Below are positions 18,017 to 27,545 of a stretch of 42,657 nucleotides of DNA, one piece after another. The stretch comes from Planctomycetota bacterium (GTDB taxonomy: Bacteria; Planctomycetota; Planctomycetia; Gemmatales; Gemmataceae), in assembly GCA_016872605.1 (NCBI GenBank), contig VGZI01000031.1, positions 1-42,657 of the forward strand, written 5' to 3'. The notes under the pieces were generated by a model that saw only the letters and a program-made list of their open reading frames with translations, had not been told where the DNA came from and searched no databases. How positions within the stretch are numbered: position 1 is the stretch's first letter; each line of letters opens with the position of its first letter. A program made the position numbers and the translations under genes.

Positions 18017-18388
18017 TTACTTGTCCTTTTTTTCGCCGTCTTCCATTTTCTTGAGCAGCTGAAATGCCGTGATCGCGAGGCCTTCGCCCGTGTCGATCCA
18101 TTCGAGCCGGGCGCGATCGCCGACTTTGGCCGCCTTGACGGCTTCGAGCACCTTCGGAATTGGGCCTTTGACGGACGGATCGTACTGCACGCGATAGGTG
18201 CGGGCTTTTTCTTCGCCGCTCGCCAACACTTCGATGATCTGGTTTTTGCCGTTAGGCGAGACTTTCGAAGACTTGATTTCGCCGACGAGCGTTCCGGTGC
18301 GTTTCTTCTTGTCCTTCTGGTCGGCATGCGTGATGCCGCTGAAGAGCAAAGCGATTGCGGTGAATGCGAGGAGAGATCGTGCCAACAT
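18017..18388 (-). CDS. Small secreted protein of unknown function
   Basis: The 123-residue protein has a signal peptide at 1-22 (MLARSLLAFTAIALLFSGITHA). The mature part starts and ends with Lys/Asp-rich stretches (DQKDKKKR; KKMEDGEKKDK) and has a compact, beta-rich centre with GEIKSSKVSPNGKNQIIEVL, ARTYRVQYDPSVKGPIPKVL and VGDRARLEWIDTGEGLAITA. The strand pattern resembles a small OB-like or PilZ-like barrel, but that is a guess. A G-rich ribosome binding site precedes the ATG. The upstream CBS-protein gene on the same strand is 177 bases away and ends in a strong hairpin, so this gene is probably expressed on its own. Confidence 0.72.
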   Translation of the reverse strand: MLARSLLAFTAIALLFSGITHADQKDKKKRTGTLVGEIKSSKVSPNGKNQIIEVLASGEEKARTYRVQYDPSVKGPIPKVLEAVKAAKVGDRARLEWIDTGEGLAITAFQLLKKMEDGEKKDK

Positions 18389-18506
18389 GAGTGCCCCCTT
18401 TCCTAGACGGTTCCGCCGTGCAACGCGCGCGGCGGACAGATCGACCTAGGGAAAGGGTATGGATGCACGAGGCGTCGCACAAGCAAGCGCGCCGTCAGCA
18501 AGCCGA

Positions 18507-18556
18507 GCCTGAGTGCCAGCGAAGGGCAAAATATGCCCCTTCGCTGGCACTCAGGC
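18507..18556. repeat. Perfect 20-base inverted repeat downstream of the CBS gene
   Basis: Arms at 18507-18526 and 18537-18556 are exact inverses (GCCTGAGTGCCAGCGAAGGG) across a ten-base A/T-rich loop. It begins ten bases beyond the stop of the minus-strand CBS gene and would act as a 3' hairpin, although no T-tract follows on that strand. Confidence 0.85.
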
Positions 18557-18565
18557 GCAGAGAAA

Positions 18566-19072
18566 TCAACCGCCGTCGGCGGATTTCGGTATGGCCTTCG
18601 ACGGATCGGGCGGGAGGTTCAGGACACCGTCTGGGAAGAACTCAACGACGAAATTAACGATGTCCTTCACGGAAAGGACCCCGATCGCTTTCCCAGCGTT
18701 GTCGACAATAGGGATATGCCGATAGCCGTCAACGCTCATTTTGTTGAGCGCGTAGGCGACGCTGGCGGTCGGCGGGAGAGTCTCAGGGCCGTGTGTCATC
18801 ACCGCCGAGACCTTCATGCCGCGGTCTCCCTCGCGGAAGATCACTTTGCGCAAGACGTCCCGTTCAGTGAAGATGCCGACGAGCTTTCCGCCCGACTGCA
18901 CCAGAACGCATCCGGTGCGCCGTTCGTTCATGGCGTTCACTGCGGAAACCACGGTCGCCTCGGCGTCGATGACGAGCGGATCGCCGGCCATCAGATCGCT
19001 CACCGGCGTCTCCAGTACCGCGTCCCGGACCCGTTCGATGTCGTCATAAGCTTCTTCAAATTCGCTGATCAC
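18566..19072 (-). CDS. Tandem CBS domain protein
   Basis: The 168-residue soluble protein consists of a short N-terminal helix and two CBS domains (about 22-78 and 85-145), which together form a Bateman module binding adenine nucleotides or SAM. Typical signatures are VSDLMAGDPLVIDAEATVVSAV, GCVLVQSGGKLVGIFTERDV and VSAVMTHGPETLPPTASVAY, GYRHIPIVDNAGKAIGVLSV. There is no fused enzyme, so it is a stand-alone sensor. The GTG start at 19072 is supported by GGGAGG eight bases upstream. The C-terminal tail (FFPDGVLNLPPDPSKAIPKS) is common in planctomycete stand-alone CBS proteins. The partner is unknown; the nucleoside transporter gene starts divergently 226 bases away. Confidence 0.92.
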   Translation of the reverse strand: MISEFEEAYDDIERVRDAVLETPVSDLMAGDPLVIDAEATVVSAVNAMNERRTGCVLVQSGGKLVGIFTERDVLRKVIFREGDRGMKVSAVMTHGPETLPPTASVAYALNKMSVDGYRHIPIVDNAGKAIGVLSVKDIVNFVVEFFPDGVLNLPPDPSKAIPKSADGG

Positions 19073-19164
19073 AGGTGAATCCTCCCGGCTGAAAGATGTG
19101 AGCGGGGAGAGTTTACCAAATCGCCGAGCAGAATGCTATCCGGAAAATTGCAAATTCTGAAAAC

Positions 19165-19250
19165 GGTGATCGCTGTAGTGCAAAGGTCGCCCGCTCTATC
19201 TCGACCGCAGCGCGGCGGCGCAGGCGAGACGCCTGCACTACGATGAGCAG
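19165..19250. repeat. GTAGTGCAGGCG-type imperfect palindrome
   Basis: GTAGTGCAAAGGTCGCCCGC on the left and GCAGGCGAGACGCCTGCACT on the right are imperfect inverses in the divergent gap between the CBS protein and the nucleoside transporter. Confidence 0.6.
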
Positions 19251-19298
19251 GCACATAGAATATCGGGGTTGCCTTCGCACATATCATGGGACACGAAC

Positions 19299-20843
19299 AT
19301 GGCCCAAGCCGACACGCCGACGCCGGGCGAAACGACGCCGCTGACATGGCGCCTCGCCATCGGCGTCTTCATCGTCGCGCTGGGGTTGGCAGCGTATCAG
19401 TCATGCGAAACAATCGGCCTCACCGGACAGGCGGCGGCGGGCTGCCTGTTCTTCTTCGGCCTCGTCGCCATGTTCTCGGACAATCTTCGCGCAGTGAATT
19501 GGAGCACCATCGGCTGGGGCATTGTTCTACAACTCGTCCTTGCCGTGCTCGTTCTCAAGGTTGAATACACGCGCGACGCCACGGTTGAGGAGAAGAACCG
19601 GCATGAAACGCAGCGAGCGGCTTTGCTCGTCGGCGCCGGGGCGCTGGGCGTGCTGCCCGTGCTGCCCGTCGCGAATGTTCACCCGCCCGAGACGGTGACG
19701 GTACGGCCCATCTACATGATCTTCGAAACCCTGGGCTATGGCGTGAAGGCGTTCATCGGCTTTTCCGACAAGGGGGCCGAGTTCGTCTTCGGCAACCTCG
19801 CTCGACCCGGAGATTTGGCGCTGCGGCCCGGCGCGGACTTCATCTTCATCTTTGCGTTCAAGGCGCTGCCGCCGATTCTATTCGTCTCGGCGTTCTTCAC
19901 TGTGCTTTATCATTTCGGCGTTTTGCAATGGTGCGTTCGCCTCATGGCTCGCGGCATGGTTTATCTGCTCGGCACCAGCGGGGCGGAGACACTGTCGGTG
20001 TCGGCGAACGTCTTCATGGGCCAAACCGAGGCGCCGCTCATCGTCAAACCGTATGTGCCACGCATGACGAGTTCGGAATTGTTCACATTGATGGTAAGCG
20101 GCTTCGCGCACATCTCAGGCGGCATGATGGTGGTATACATCAACTACGGCGCCGATCCGGTCGCCGTCCTGACAACGTGCGTGATGGCGTGCCCGTGCAG
20201 TCTGTATTTGGCGAAGTTATTCATGCCGGAGACGGCAATCCCCGAGACGGCGGGCTCGGTCGACACGCAGGAGGAGAAATCGCCATTTGCCAACGCGACC
20301 GATGCGGCCACGGCGGGCACGTCGGATGGCTTGCGGCTCGCATTGAACGTCGCGGCCATGCTCATCGTCTTCATCGCGTTCGTCGCCATGTTTGACGCGC
20401 TTTTGGCTGCCATCAAGCCGACCTTGGTCTGGTTCGGCGTCGACGCAAAGGCCCTGAGTGATTGGCCCGATAACCTGTCGCTGCGGATCGTCTTCGGCTG
20501 GCTATTCGCGCCGGCCGCATTCCTCATGGGCGTCGACATGCGCGATATCGAGAACGTCGGTACGCTGCTCGGATCGAAGCTGGCGATCAACGAGCATTAT
20601 GCCTATCTTCAAATGAAGGCGATGCTGGCACAGCCGAACTTCATGACCGAGCGCTCGTACCAGCTGGCCGCGTTCGCCCTTACCGGGTTCGCCAACTTCG
20701 CGTCGGTCGGCATTCAACTCGGCGGCATCGGCGCGATGGCGCCCGAGCGTCGCGGCGATCTGGCTCGGCTCGGCGCGCGGGCGCTCTTCGTCGGCTTCGT
20801 GGCGACGCTACTCAACGCGTCGGTCGCCGGGGTGTTGTTGTGA
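19299..20843 (+). CDS. Concentrative nucleoside transporter (CNT/NupC family)
   Basis: CNT proteins import nucleosides with sodium or protons. From the ATG at 19299 the protein has 514 residues with many hydrophobic segments, longer than E. coli NupC (400) because of extra N-terminal helices and a loop at about residues 315-345. The family core is intact: SANVFMGQTEAPLIVKPYVP (the GQTEAPL substrate/ion motif), LFTLMVSGFAHISGGMMVVY, and near the end ERSYQLAAFALTGFANFASVGIQLGGIGAMAPER, matching the second half of the transport site. The ribosome binding site is weak. The cytidine deaminase gene follows 52 bases downstream on the same strand, separated only by a small palindrome, giving a logical import-and-deaminate pair for pyrimidine nucleosides. 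Confidence 0.93.
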   Translation: MAQADTPTPGETTPLTWRLAIGVFIVALGLAAYQSCETIGLTGQAAAGCLFFFGLVAMFSDNLRAVNWSTIGWGIVLQLVLAVLVLKVEYTRDATVEEKNRHETQRAALLVGAGALGVLPVLPVANVHPPETVTVRPIYMIFETLGYGVKAFIGFSDKGAEFVFGNLARPGDLALRPGADFIFIFAFKALPPILFVSAFFTVLYHFGVLQWCVRLMARGMVYLLGTSGAETLSVSANVFMGQTEAPLIVKPYVPRMTSSELFTLMVSGFAHISGGMMVVYINYGADPVAVLTTCVMACPCSLYLAKLFMPETAIPETAGSVDTQEEKSPFANATDAATAGTSDGLRLALNVAAMLIVFIAFVAMFDALLAAIKPTLVWFGVDAKALSDWPDNLSLRIVFGWLFAPAAFLMGVDMRDIENVGTLLGSKLAINEHYAYLQMKAMLAQPNFMTERSYQLAAFALTGFANFASVGIQLGGIGAMAPERRGDLARLGARALFVGFVATLLNASVAGVLL

Positions 20844-20846
20844 CGG

Positions 20847-20884
20847 CAAGCCCAGAGGTGAGGTACTCCGAACCCCTGGGCTTC
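20847..20884. repeat. CCCAGAGG-family palindrome, GTGAGGTA subtype
   Basis: AAGCCCAGAGGTGAGGTACT then CCGAACCCCTGGGCTT. It occupies nearly the whole gap between the transporter and deaminase genes. It shares its ends with the copies at 5042-5123 and its centre with those at 22520-22578 and 24575-24608. Confidence 0.8.
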
Positions 20885-20895
20885 AGGGGAGATCA

Positions 20896-21306
20896 ATGCC
20901 TTCCATCGACCAACTTGTGGACGCGGCCCGGGCGGTGCGCCTCAACGCGCATGCTCCGTACTCCGGGTTCTTAGTCGGCGCGGCCATCGAGACGCCCGGC
21001 GGACGCATCATCACCGGCTGCAACGTCGAGAACGCGACCTATGGATTGACTGTTTGTGCCGAGCGCGTCGCCATCGTCAAAGCAATCTCGGAGGGAGAAC
21101 GCGAGTTCGTCCGCATCGCCATCGTGGCCGACACCGACGCCCCGACGCCGCCGTGCGGCGCGTGTCGGCAAATCCTCTGGGAGTTCGGCGGCGACCTGGA
21201 AATCGTGATGGCGAGCTTGGTCGAGGTCAAGGCGATGTATCGGCTGGCGCAGCTACTGCCAATGCCGTTCGATAGGCGATTGCTCGGGAGTAAGCAATTC
21301 GTTTAG
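20896..21306 (+). CDS. cdd: Cytidine deaminase
   Basis: This enzyme deaminates cytidine and deoxycytidine to uridine and deoxyuridine in pyrimidine salvage. At 136 residues it is the short, tetrameric type. The zinc ligands are Cys54 (in TVCAERVA), Cys87 and Cys90 (in PPCGACRQ), with catalytic Glu56. The substrate-binding NVENATYGL motif lies at 43-51 and APYSGFLVGAA at 20-30. GGGGAG four bases upstream supports the ATG. It follows the CNT nucleoside transporter on the same strand and is probably co-transcribed with it. Confidence 0.95.
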   Translation: MPSIDQLVDAARAVRLNAHAPYSGFLVGAAIETPGGRIITGCNVENATYGLTVCAERVAIVKAISEGEREFVRIAIVADTDAPTPPCGACRQILWEFGGDLEIVMASLVEVKAMYRLAQLLPMPFDRRLLGSKQFV

Positions 21307-21378
21307 CGCTCGCATGGCGCCTGGCGAGCGCTAAACGTGAACGGGGTATTCAAAGGGCGCCAGGCGATCGCTAAACGA
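21303..21378. repeat. GTTTAGCGCTCGC palindrome
   Basis: GTTTAGCGCTCGCATGGCGC followed by CTGGCGAGCGCTAAACG is a complete hairpin, and a second inverted half-copy GGGCGCCAGGCGATCGCTAA follows at 21353-21374. It overlaps the last bases of the cytidine deaminase stop region. A diverged copy lies at 29962-29999. Confidence 0.75.
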
Positions 21379-21393
21379 GGACGGGAAAAAAAT

Positions 21394-22515
21394 ATGGCCA
21401 ACGTCGAACAGCGGCGTGAACGTCTGTGGCAGAACACGCGTGATGAAGGGCTCGATGCCCTGCTCATCACCAATCCGTTCAACGTCACCTATCTCACAGG
21501 ATTCACCGGCGACGCCAGCAACCTGATCCTCACGAAGAACAAGGCGCTCCTCGTCAGCGACGGACGTTTCAAGGAACAGATCAAGGAGGAATGCCCGGGC
21601 CTCGACGCGTTCATTCGCTCGCCCGCGCAGACGACGCAAGACGCCACCATCGAACAGCTCGGCAAGTACGCTCCGCGCGGTGTCGGTTTTGAAAGCAGCC
21701 ATGTCGTCATGGCGGACTTCGAGACATTCAAGGAAGGCACGAAGACCGTCGACTGGAAACCCAGCACGAATCGCGTTGAGAAGCTTCGGCAGGTGAAGGA
21801 CCAAGGCGAAATCACCGCGATTCGCGAGTCGATCCGCATTGCCGAGCGGGCGTTTGCGATGTTTCGGGCAATGCTGCGGCCCGACGATACAGAGGAGGAT
21901 TTGACCGCCGCCATCGAGCATTACATACGTCGCGCCGGCGGCAGCGACACCGCGTTTGATCCGATTGTCGCCGTCGGACCGCGGGCGGCCTTGCCTCACG
22001 CGCCGCCGAGCCTGGCCAAAGTGTCAGACGATCCAGTGGTGTTGATCGACTGGGGCGCCGAGTCGTGCCTGTACAAGAGCGACTTGACGCGCGTTCTGTG
22101 GACCTATAACAAAGGGACATTCCCAGGCGGACGCCCAGTGTCGGCCAAACTTGAAGCGGTCTATGCGGTTGTAGCGGAGGCGCAACGCCGCGCTATCGCC
22201 GCCATGAGGCCGGGCGCGTCGAGCAAGGCGATTGATACCGCAGGGCGCGGCTACATCGCCGACCAAGGATATGGCGAGTACTTCAGTCACGGCCTGGGGC
22301 ATGGGTTCGGCTTGCAAATCCACGAGGCGCCGTTTTTCCGTCCGAACATCGACGTGCCGCTGGAAGCAGGCATGGTGGTAACGTGTGAGCCGGGCGTCTA
22401 TTTACCGGGTGAGTTTGGAGTGCGCATAGAGGATGACGTGCTGATTACGCCTGATGGTGCTGAAGTATTGACGCGATGCCCGCGTCAGCTTGCGGAATGT
22501 GTTGTGGAGTTTTGA
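21394..22515 (+). CDS. M24 family Xaa-Pro peptidase
   Basis: This metallopeptidase cleaves X-Pro bonds. From the ATG at 21394 (G-rich ribosome binding site upstream; an earlier GTG at 21337 falls inside a repeat) it has 373 residues, the usual length for short Xaa-Pro aminopeptidases. The N-terminal creatinase-like domain covers about 1-130. The pita-bread domain has all five metal ligands in place: Asp in VLIDWGAE, Asp in YKSDLTRV, His in [17 protein letters not shown], Glu in [11 protein letters not shown] and Glu in VRIEDDVLI. In many bacteria an M24 peptidase gene lies just upstream of accB-accC, often with efp between; here efp is missing and a palindrome takes its place. Aminopeptidase versus dipeptidase specificity cannot be decided from the sequence. 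Confidence 0.92.
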   Translation: MANVEQRRERLWQNTRDEGLDALLITNPFNVTYLTGFTGDASNLILTKNKALLVSDGRFKEQIKEECPGLDAFIRSPAQTTQDATIEQLGKYAPRGVGFESSHVVMADFETFKEGTKTVDWKPSTNRVEKLRQVKDQGEITAIRESIRIAERAFAMFRAMLRPDDTEEDLTAAIEHYIRRAGGSDTAFDPIVAVGPRAALPHAPPSLAKVSDDPVVLIDWGAESCLYKSDLTRVLWTYNKGTFPGGRPVSAKLEAVYAVVAEAQRRAIAAMRPGASSKAIDTAGRGYIADQGYGEYFSHGLGHGFGLQIHEAPFFRPNIDVPLEAGMVVTCEPGVYLPGEFGVRIEDDVLITPDGAEVLTRCPRQLAECVVEF

Positions 22516-22519
22516 GATG

Positions 22520-22578
22520 AAGCCCCCGGGGTGAGGTAAGCCGAACTCCGGGATTCGAAGTACCTCACCCCGGGGCTT
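22520..22578. repeat. CCCCGGGG-family palindrome, two inverted copies
   Basis: AAGCCCCCGGGGTGAGGTAA...GCCGAACTCCGGG faces GTACCTCACCCCGGGGCTT. It begins just after the peptidase stop and ends about 30 bases before the accB start. Confidence 0.85.
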
Positions 22579-22608
22579 CCCAACGGAGTGAGCCATAGGA
22601 GTTCTGTC

Positions 22609-23118
22609 GTGTCCAACAACGCCAAGAAGACCGGATCGGGCGGTCCGTTCGACGTGAAAACGGTCGAAGCCCTGGTCGCTCTGATGGCTGAGAATGAACT
22701 GAGCGAAATCTACCTGCGTGACGGCGATCAGCATTTGCGATTGCGACGAGGCAGCACGGCGCCGGTGGCTGTGCCGGCCGCTGTTCCGTTGGCGCAGGCA
22801 GTTCCGATGGCAGCGCCGGCGTCCGCTGCCGTGAAGCAAGATGCGCCCGCAGCTTCACCGCCGGCCGCCAAGAAAAATCTCGTCGAGATCAAGAGCGAAA
22901 CCGTCGGCACGTACTATGCGCAGCCGAAGCCGGACGAGCCGCCGTACGTCAAGCTGGGTGATCGCGTCACTCCGACGAAAGTCGTCGGGCTGGTCGAAGT
23001 CATGAAAACGTACAACGAACTGCAAGCCGGCTGCTCGGGAACGATCGTCGAAGTCCTGGTGCAAGACAGCCAGTCGGTCGAGTTCGGCCAGGTGTTATTC
23101 CGCGTCGATCCATCCTAA
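22609..23118 (+). CDS. accB: Biotin carboxyl carrier protein of acetyl-CoA carboxylase
   Basis: AccB carries biotin between biotin carboxylase and carboxyltransferase in the first step of fatty-acid synthesis. The 169-residue protein has an N-terminal helical part ([20 protein letters not shown]), an Ala/Pro-rich linker (about 50-90) and a C-terminal biotinyl domain. The biotinylated lysine is Lys133 in EVMKTYNEL, a variant of the usual EAMKM. The [20 protein letters not shown] lead-in and [14 protein letters not shown] end are standard. The GTG start at 22609 is supported by AGGAG seven bases upstream. accC follows 67 bases downstream, separated by an unusual repeat. Confidence 0.95.
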   Translation: MSNNAKKTGSGGPFDVKTVEALVALMAENELSEIYLRDGDQHLRLRRGSTAPVAVPAAVPLAQAVPMAAPASAAVKQDAPAASPPAAKKNLVEIKSETVGTYYAQPKPDEPPYVKLGDRVTPTKVVGLVEVMKTYNELQAGCSGTIVEVLVQDSQSVEFGQVLFRVDPS

Positions 23119-23183
23119 GTGGCGAGTGGTGAGTGGCGAGTGGTGCGTCACCACTCACTACTCACCACTCACCACTCACCACA
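23119..23183. repeat. GAGTGGTGAGTGG / CCACTCACCACTC palindrome inside the accB-accC unit
   Basis: A GTGGCGAGTGGTGAGTGGCG run faces ACTCACCACTCACCACTCAC, with a period of about ten bases. It begins directly after the accB stop and ends three bases before the accC ATG, so it takes the place where a ribosome binding site would be. Confidence 0.85.
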
Positions 23184-23185
23184 CT

Positions 23186-24538
<1,353 letters not shown>

Positions 24539-24574
24539 AGACTCGCCGCGAAAAAGCACAAAAACCGCAAATGG

Positions 24575-24608
24575 AAGCCCCGGAGTGAGGTACGCCGAAC
24601 CTCGGGGG
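24575..24608. repeat. CCCCGGAG-family palindrome, GTGAGGTA subtype
   Basis: AAGCCCCGGAGTGAGGTACG then CCGAACCTCGGGGGAT, just after accC. It is preceded at 24541-24571 by a GCCGCGAAAAAGCACAAAAA string resembling the one at 31020. Confidence 0.75.
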
Positions 24609-24625
24609 ATCGACCGAGAAAATCG

Positions 24626-24654
24626 TTGACAGTCCTCCATCCGGCGGTTAAGTT
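24626..24654 (+). promoter_or_regulatory. Candidate promoter of the DUF262/HNH gene
   Basis: A perfect TTGACA (24626-24631) is followed after 17 bases by TAAGTT. The -35 is consensus and the -10 weak. It lies just past the repeat that ends the accC region and 80 bases before the ATG at 24737, consistent with independent expression of that gene. Confidence 0.4.
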
Positions 24655-24736
24655 ACAGCCAACGCGGCAGTCCAACTCCATAGTCGCTGGCTGTGGGATA
24701 CGCGGTTCAGTATCTATCAGCCCACGAGTCCACGCT

Positions 24737-27007
24737 ATGTCTGCACCAGACAACATCCGCCACTATTTCATTCCTGACATCGGAAACTGGCAGTTGGCTG
24801 CGAGCGAAAACGAGGTAAGTCTTCCCGCTCTCCAGCGAGGGTTTGTGTGGAACGCAGGGCGGATCGAGAGTCTCTGGGACTCGCTGTTAAGAGGTTTTCC
24901 GATCGGCTCGTTCCTATTGGCATCGAACAGGTCGCGAAAGTATCAACTTCTGGATGGCCAGCAGCGGTCTACGGCGATCGCAATCGGAATGTACAATCCG
25001 TGGCGGAATCCAGAGACGCATTTTTGGCGCATCCAAAACTGTCCAGTGCTCTGGCTCGACATCAACAGCGAAAGCCGCGAACACCGGTTCAAGATTACGT
25101 CTGCTGCGCACCCTTGGGGCTACGATAAGCAGTCGGAAAGACTAAATGCCACCGAGCGGAAGCGGGCATATGACGCCATCTTCCAGCCGCAGATCGCGAA
25201 GGGCTTTTCGAAGAAGTACTACGAACTTCCCCTCAGTGAGGGCTGGCCGTGGGTAGCAAGCGCACCGTTCCCGTTTTCATTCTTTTTTGAGCCCGATGTA
25301 GACCTGTCCGACCCCGCCTGCGCCAAGGAGGCGATGCTCAAGAAGTGCGTAGAGCGCCTGAAACACATTAGCGGGTTGGCAAGCCGTAAGAGCGCAAACG
25401 ACTACAGAAAGGCCGTGAACCTTTTTTGGACAAAGGACAACGTCGCAAGCAGCCAGCTCATTGAGCACTTGTGCCGCCTAAAGAGATCTGCCGTGCCGGC
25501 CATTGTTATCTCTGAAGATACGCTATCATCAACGGGGTTAACCACAAATTGGGGTGACGATACGCCGGATGAATCGCTCGAGGAGAAGGAAGGGCTCGAA
25601 TTGATCTTTGAAAGGATCAACTCGGGCGGGGTCGTCCTGGGGCCAGAGGAGCTTGTGTATTCGATATTCAAGTCTCTTCTTCCCGCCGCAAGCGAAATCG
25701 AAGAGAAGTGCGACTACATAAAACCAGCTAAAGTAATGAATTATGCCGTTCGCTTGGTAATGGCGAGTAATCGGCGGAGTTCCTCGGTCTTCCCGAAGCG
25801 CGTGAAGATCCGCGAATTCAAGGAGTGGCTTGAGAAGGACGACAACCAAAACGAGGTGGCCCAGCTTATCGGCAGCCTCGATAAGCCCGATAGTCCGTTC
25901 CGCCTCGCGCGAAACATCTTGACGGGCGAACCGGGCGCTCGGCAGCCCTGGCAGCTCTCGTTTTATCAGACTTCCGCTATTGCCAACGAGTCCCCAGATC
26001 CGTTTTTCCTCCTGCTTTTCCGATTAAGAAAGGGCGACCGCTTTGAGTCCGCTAGTTTGCAGAGGAAAGCGCTCGGGTTCGTTACATCCCTCTGCTGGTT
26101 CGTCGAACGGTCGGGCAGAGGCACGGCGAAGGCGTGCGAAAGAATTTGGCAACACCGCTCTGACCCGCAGGAGTCCTTTTGGTCTGGTGAAACACTCAAG
26201 TCCGCCGTCAAATATGAGCTGCATGATCAGGCATTTCTCCTGATGCCGCCATGTCCTCCGAGCGATCTTGAAAAGCTCCTTAGCAAACTCCGAAATGACC
26301 GTCTGAACTGGGGCGATCAATGGGACGGTGCAACCGTAAGGGAATTCTTCAAATCGCAGCGTTTTCACCGTTTTTACGGACAGTACTTTGACGACGGTAC
26401 GGACTTCGAAGGCGACGGCGAGGATGACGACATCACACCCGCGACCATTCCGAAACTCGCGATGGTGGGATTCGTCGACCAGCTGCGCAACTCGGACGGG
26501 CTCCTTGCATACGCCTGCCGAGCGGCAATCTGCGATTGGTTTGATGACTACTTCAGAATATCGCTCGAGGACACTGACCGCCCTTGGGACCGAGACCACA
26601 TCTACCCGATGGAACTAACGAAGAGCAAGAGAGCCAGAGGCAAATCCGAGACGGAGAGCCTTTATCGCGTTAAGGATTGGCAATCCACCGTTGCAAATAT
26701 GCGACTATGGCCCCTCGAACTCAACCGAAGCGATTCGAATCAATTGCCCAGCTACAAATTCGACTATCTGAACAACAAGGAATCGCTCCAGTCCCACGGG
26801 ATACAAGCGCGGGAGGATCTTTTCCGACGTTCTGCCATTGACCCCGCCGAAAGTCAGCTCTGGCTTGATTTGGGAGACAACCCTAAGGATAAGGCGCAGG
26901 CTCAAGATATTCTCAATGCGTTTCTCAAGCGACTTACGTTCATGTACCGCGACTGGTATGAGTCTCTTGGAATTGCGGAGTTATTCCCGAGCGGGCATTT
27001 ACGCTAG
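24737..27007 (+). CDS. DUF262 and HNH-type nuclease protein (GmrSD-like)
   Basis: The 756-residue protein opens with a ParB/sulfiredoxin-like DUF262 domain: VSLPALQRGFVWNAGRIESL (27-46), PIGSFLLA (55-62) and the nucleotide-handling DGQQR at 73-77. A second DUF262-type element, ELIFERINSGGVVLGPEELV, follows near residue 293. The C-terminal part has an HNH/DUF1524-like motif DRPWDRDHIYP (614-624, with Asp620-His621) and downstream Asn654 in STVANMRLWPLELNRS. This order matches type IV restriction proteins such as GmrSD, which cut modified phage DNA, and also stand-alone DUF262 proteins of unproven role. Codon use is clearly more A/T-rich than in accC or glnA, suggesting horizontal gain. It has its own candidate promoter, and the next genes are small accessory ones. 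A defence role is inference. Confidence 0.85.
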   Translation: MSAPDNIRHYFIPDIGNWQLAASENEVSLPALQRGFVWNAGRIESLWDSLLRGFPIGSFLLASNRSRKYQLLDGQQRSTAIAIGMYNPWRNPETHFWRIQNCPVLWLDINSESREHRFKITSAAHPWGYDKQSERLNATERKRAYDAIFQPQIAKGFSKKYYELPLSEGWPWVASAPFPFSFFFEPDVDLSDPACAKEAMLKKCVERLKHISGLASRKSANDYRKAVNLFWTKDNVASSQLIEHLCRLKRSAVPAIVISEDTLSSTGLTTNWGDDTPDESLEEKEGLELIFERINSGGVVLGPEELVYSIFKSLLPAASEIEEKCDYIKPAKVMNYAVRLVMASNRRSSSVFPKRVKIREFKEWLEKDDNQNEVAQLIGSLDKPDSPFRLARNILTGEPGARQPWQLSFYQTSAIANESPDPFFLLLFRLRKGDRFESASLQRKALGFVTSLCWFVERSGRGTAKACERIWQHRSDPQESFWSGETLKSAVKYELHDQAFLLMPPCPPSDLEKLLSKLRNDRLNWGDQWDGATVREFFKSQRFHRFYGQYFDDGTDFEGDGEDDDITPATIPKLAMVGFVDQLRNSDGLLAYACRAAICDWFDDYFRISLEDTDRPWDRDHIYPMELTKSKRARGKSETESLYRVKDWQSTVANMRLWPLELNRSDSNQLPSYKFDYLNNKESLQSHGIQAREDLFRRSAIDPAESQLWLDLGDNPKDKAQAQDILNAFLKRLTFMYRDWYESLGIAELFPSGHLR

Positions 27008-27207
27008 ACCCCCACGAAAAATCTACAGACCCAATCGGCTACGTTTACCGCAATGGACTTTCGCGCCTCCTATCGCCCACGGCTGCGGCGGCGCACGCCA
27101 GAGTCTTGCTTGCGGCATCCAGTGGCTCCGTAAATTCTGTCCAAGTCCGGTCCGCATCCCCGTTTCGGGCCCGAAATACTCCACGAGCGGCCGCTCCATC
27201 ATACGAA

Positions 27208-27236
27208 TTGAACTCCGCTCGGTTGCCTGGTAGAAT
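27208..27236 (+). promoter_or_regulatory. Candidate sigma-70 promoter giving a leaderless transcript
   Basis: TTGAAC (27208-27213), a 17-base spacer and TAGAAT (27231-27236) form a good promoter. The ATG of the next gene begins six bases after the -10 box, where transcription would start, and there is no Shine-Dalgarno sequence. The rest of the 27008-27242 gap shows no gene. Confidence 0.6.
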
Positions 27237-27242
27237 CCAATC

Positions 27243-27545
27243 ATGAGCGAGCGCGTGTTCCTCGACGTTGATCCCGCGACGCTCCGGCTGCCGAATGAGC
27301 GGATTGACGGGGCTGATCCGGCCAAACTTCAGCGACAGATCGCCAAACATGGAAAATCCCTGGCAGGAATGCCGCCCGTCTTGATCTACCGTGGCTCGGA
27401 TGGAGAACTGATGCTGAGCGACGGAGTAACGCGAGCAACGCGCGCTGCAAAACTCTGTCCGGGCTCGCTCATCCCCGCGGAACTGCTCGGCACTCTGGCG
27501 CACCCAGTCGGCCATCTCCCGACGGTCAAGGAGAAATTACCATGA
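27243..27545 (+). CDS. Small ParB-like domain protein
   Basis: The 100-residue protein resembles the ParB/sulfiredoxin N-terminal fold: FLDVDPATLRLPNERIDGAD, KLQRQIAKHGKSLAGMPPVL, then YRGSDGELMLSDGVTRATRA with the DGxTR motif in the place of the usual DGxHR. It consists of this domain alone, with no DNA-binding helix-turn-helix. A promoter directly abuts the ATG, so the message is probably leaderless. The stop overlaps the next start by four bases (ATGA), so the two genes are translationally coupled. It is not a chromosome-partitioning ParB; the role is unknown, with a toxin/antitoxin or modification function possible. Confidence 0.7.
   Translation: MSERVFLDVDPATLRLPNERIDGADPAKLQRQIAKHGKSLAGMPPVLIYRGSDGELMLSDGVTRATRAAKLCPGSLIPAELLGTLAHPVGHLPTVKEKLP

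Noticed and set aside
23119-23183. CRISPR-like short repeat array
   Set aside because: The GAGTGGTGAGTGG words have a ten-base period and form one hairpin, with no spacers and no cas genes nearby.
27045-27515. Minus-strand frame covering the gap before the ParB-like gene
   Set aside because: No ribosome binding site or family resemblance, and it covers the ParB-like gene, which has a promoter and a coupled partner.
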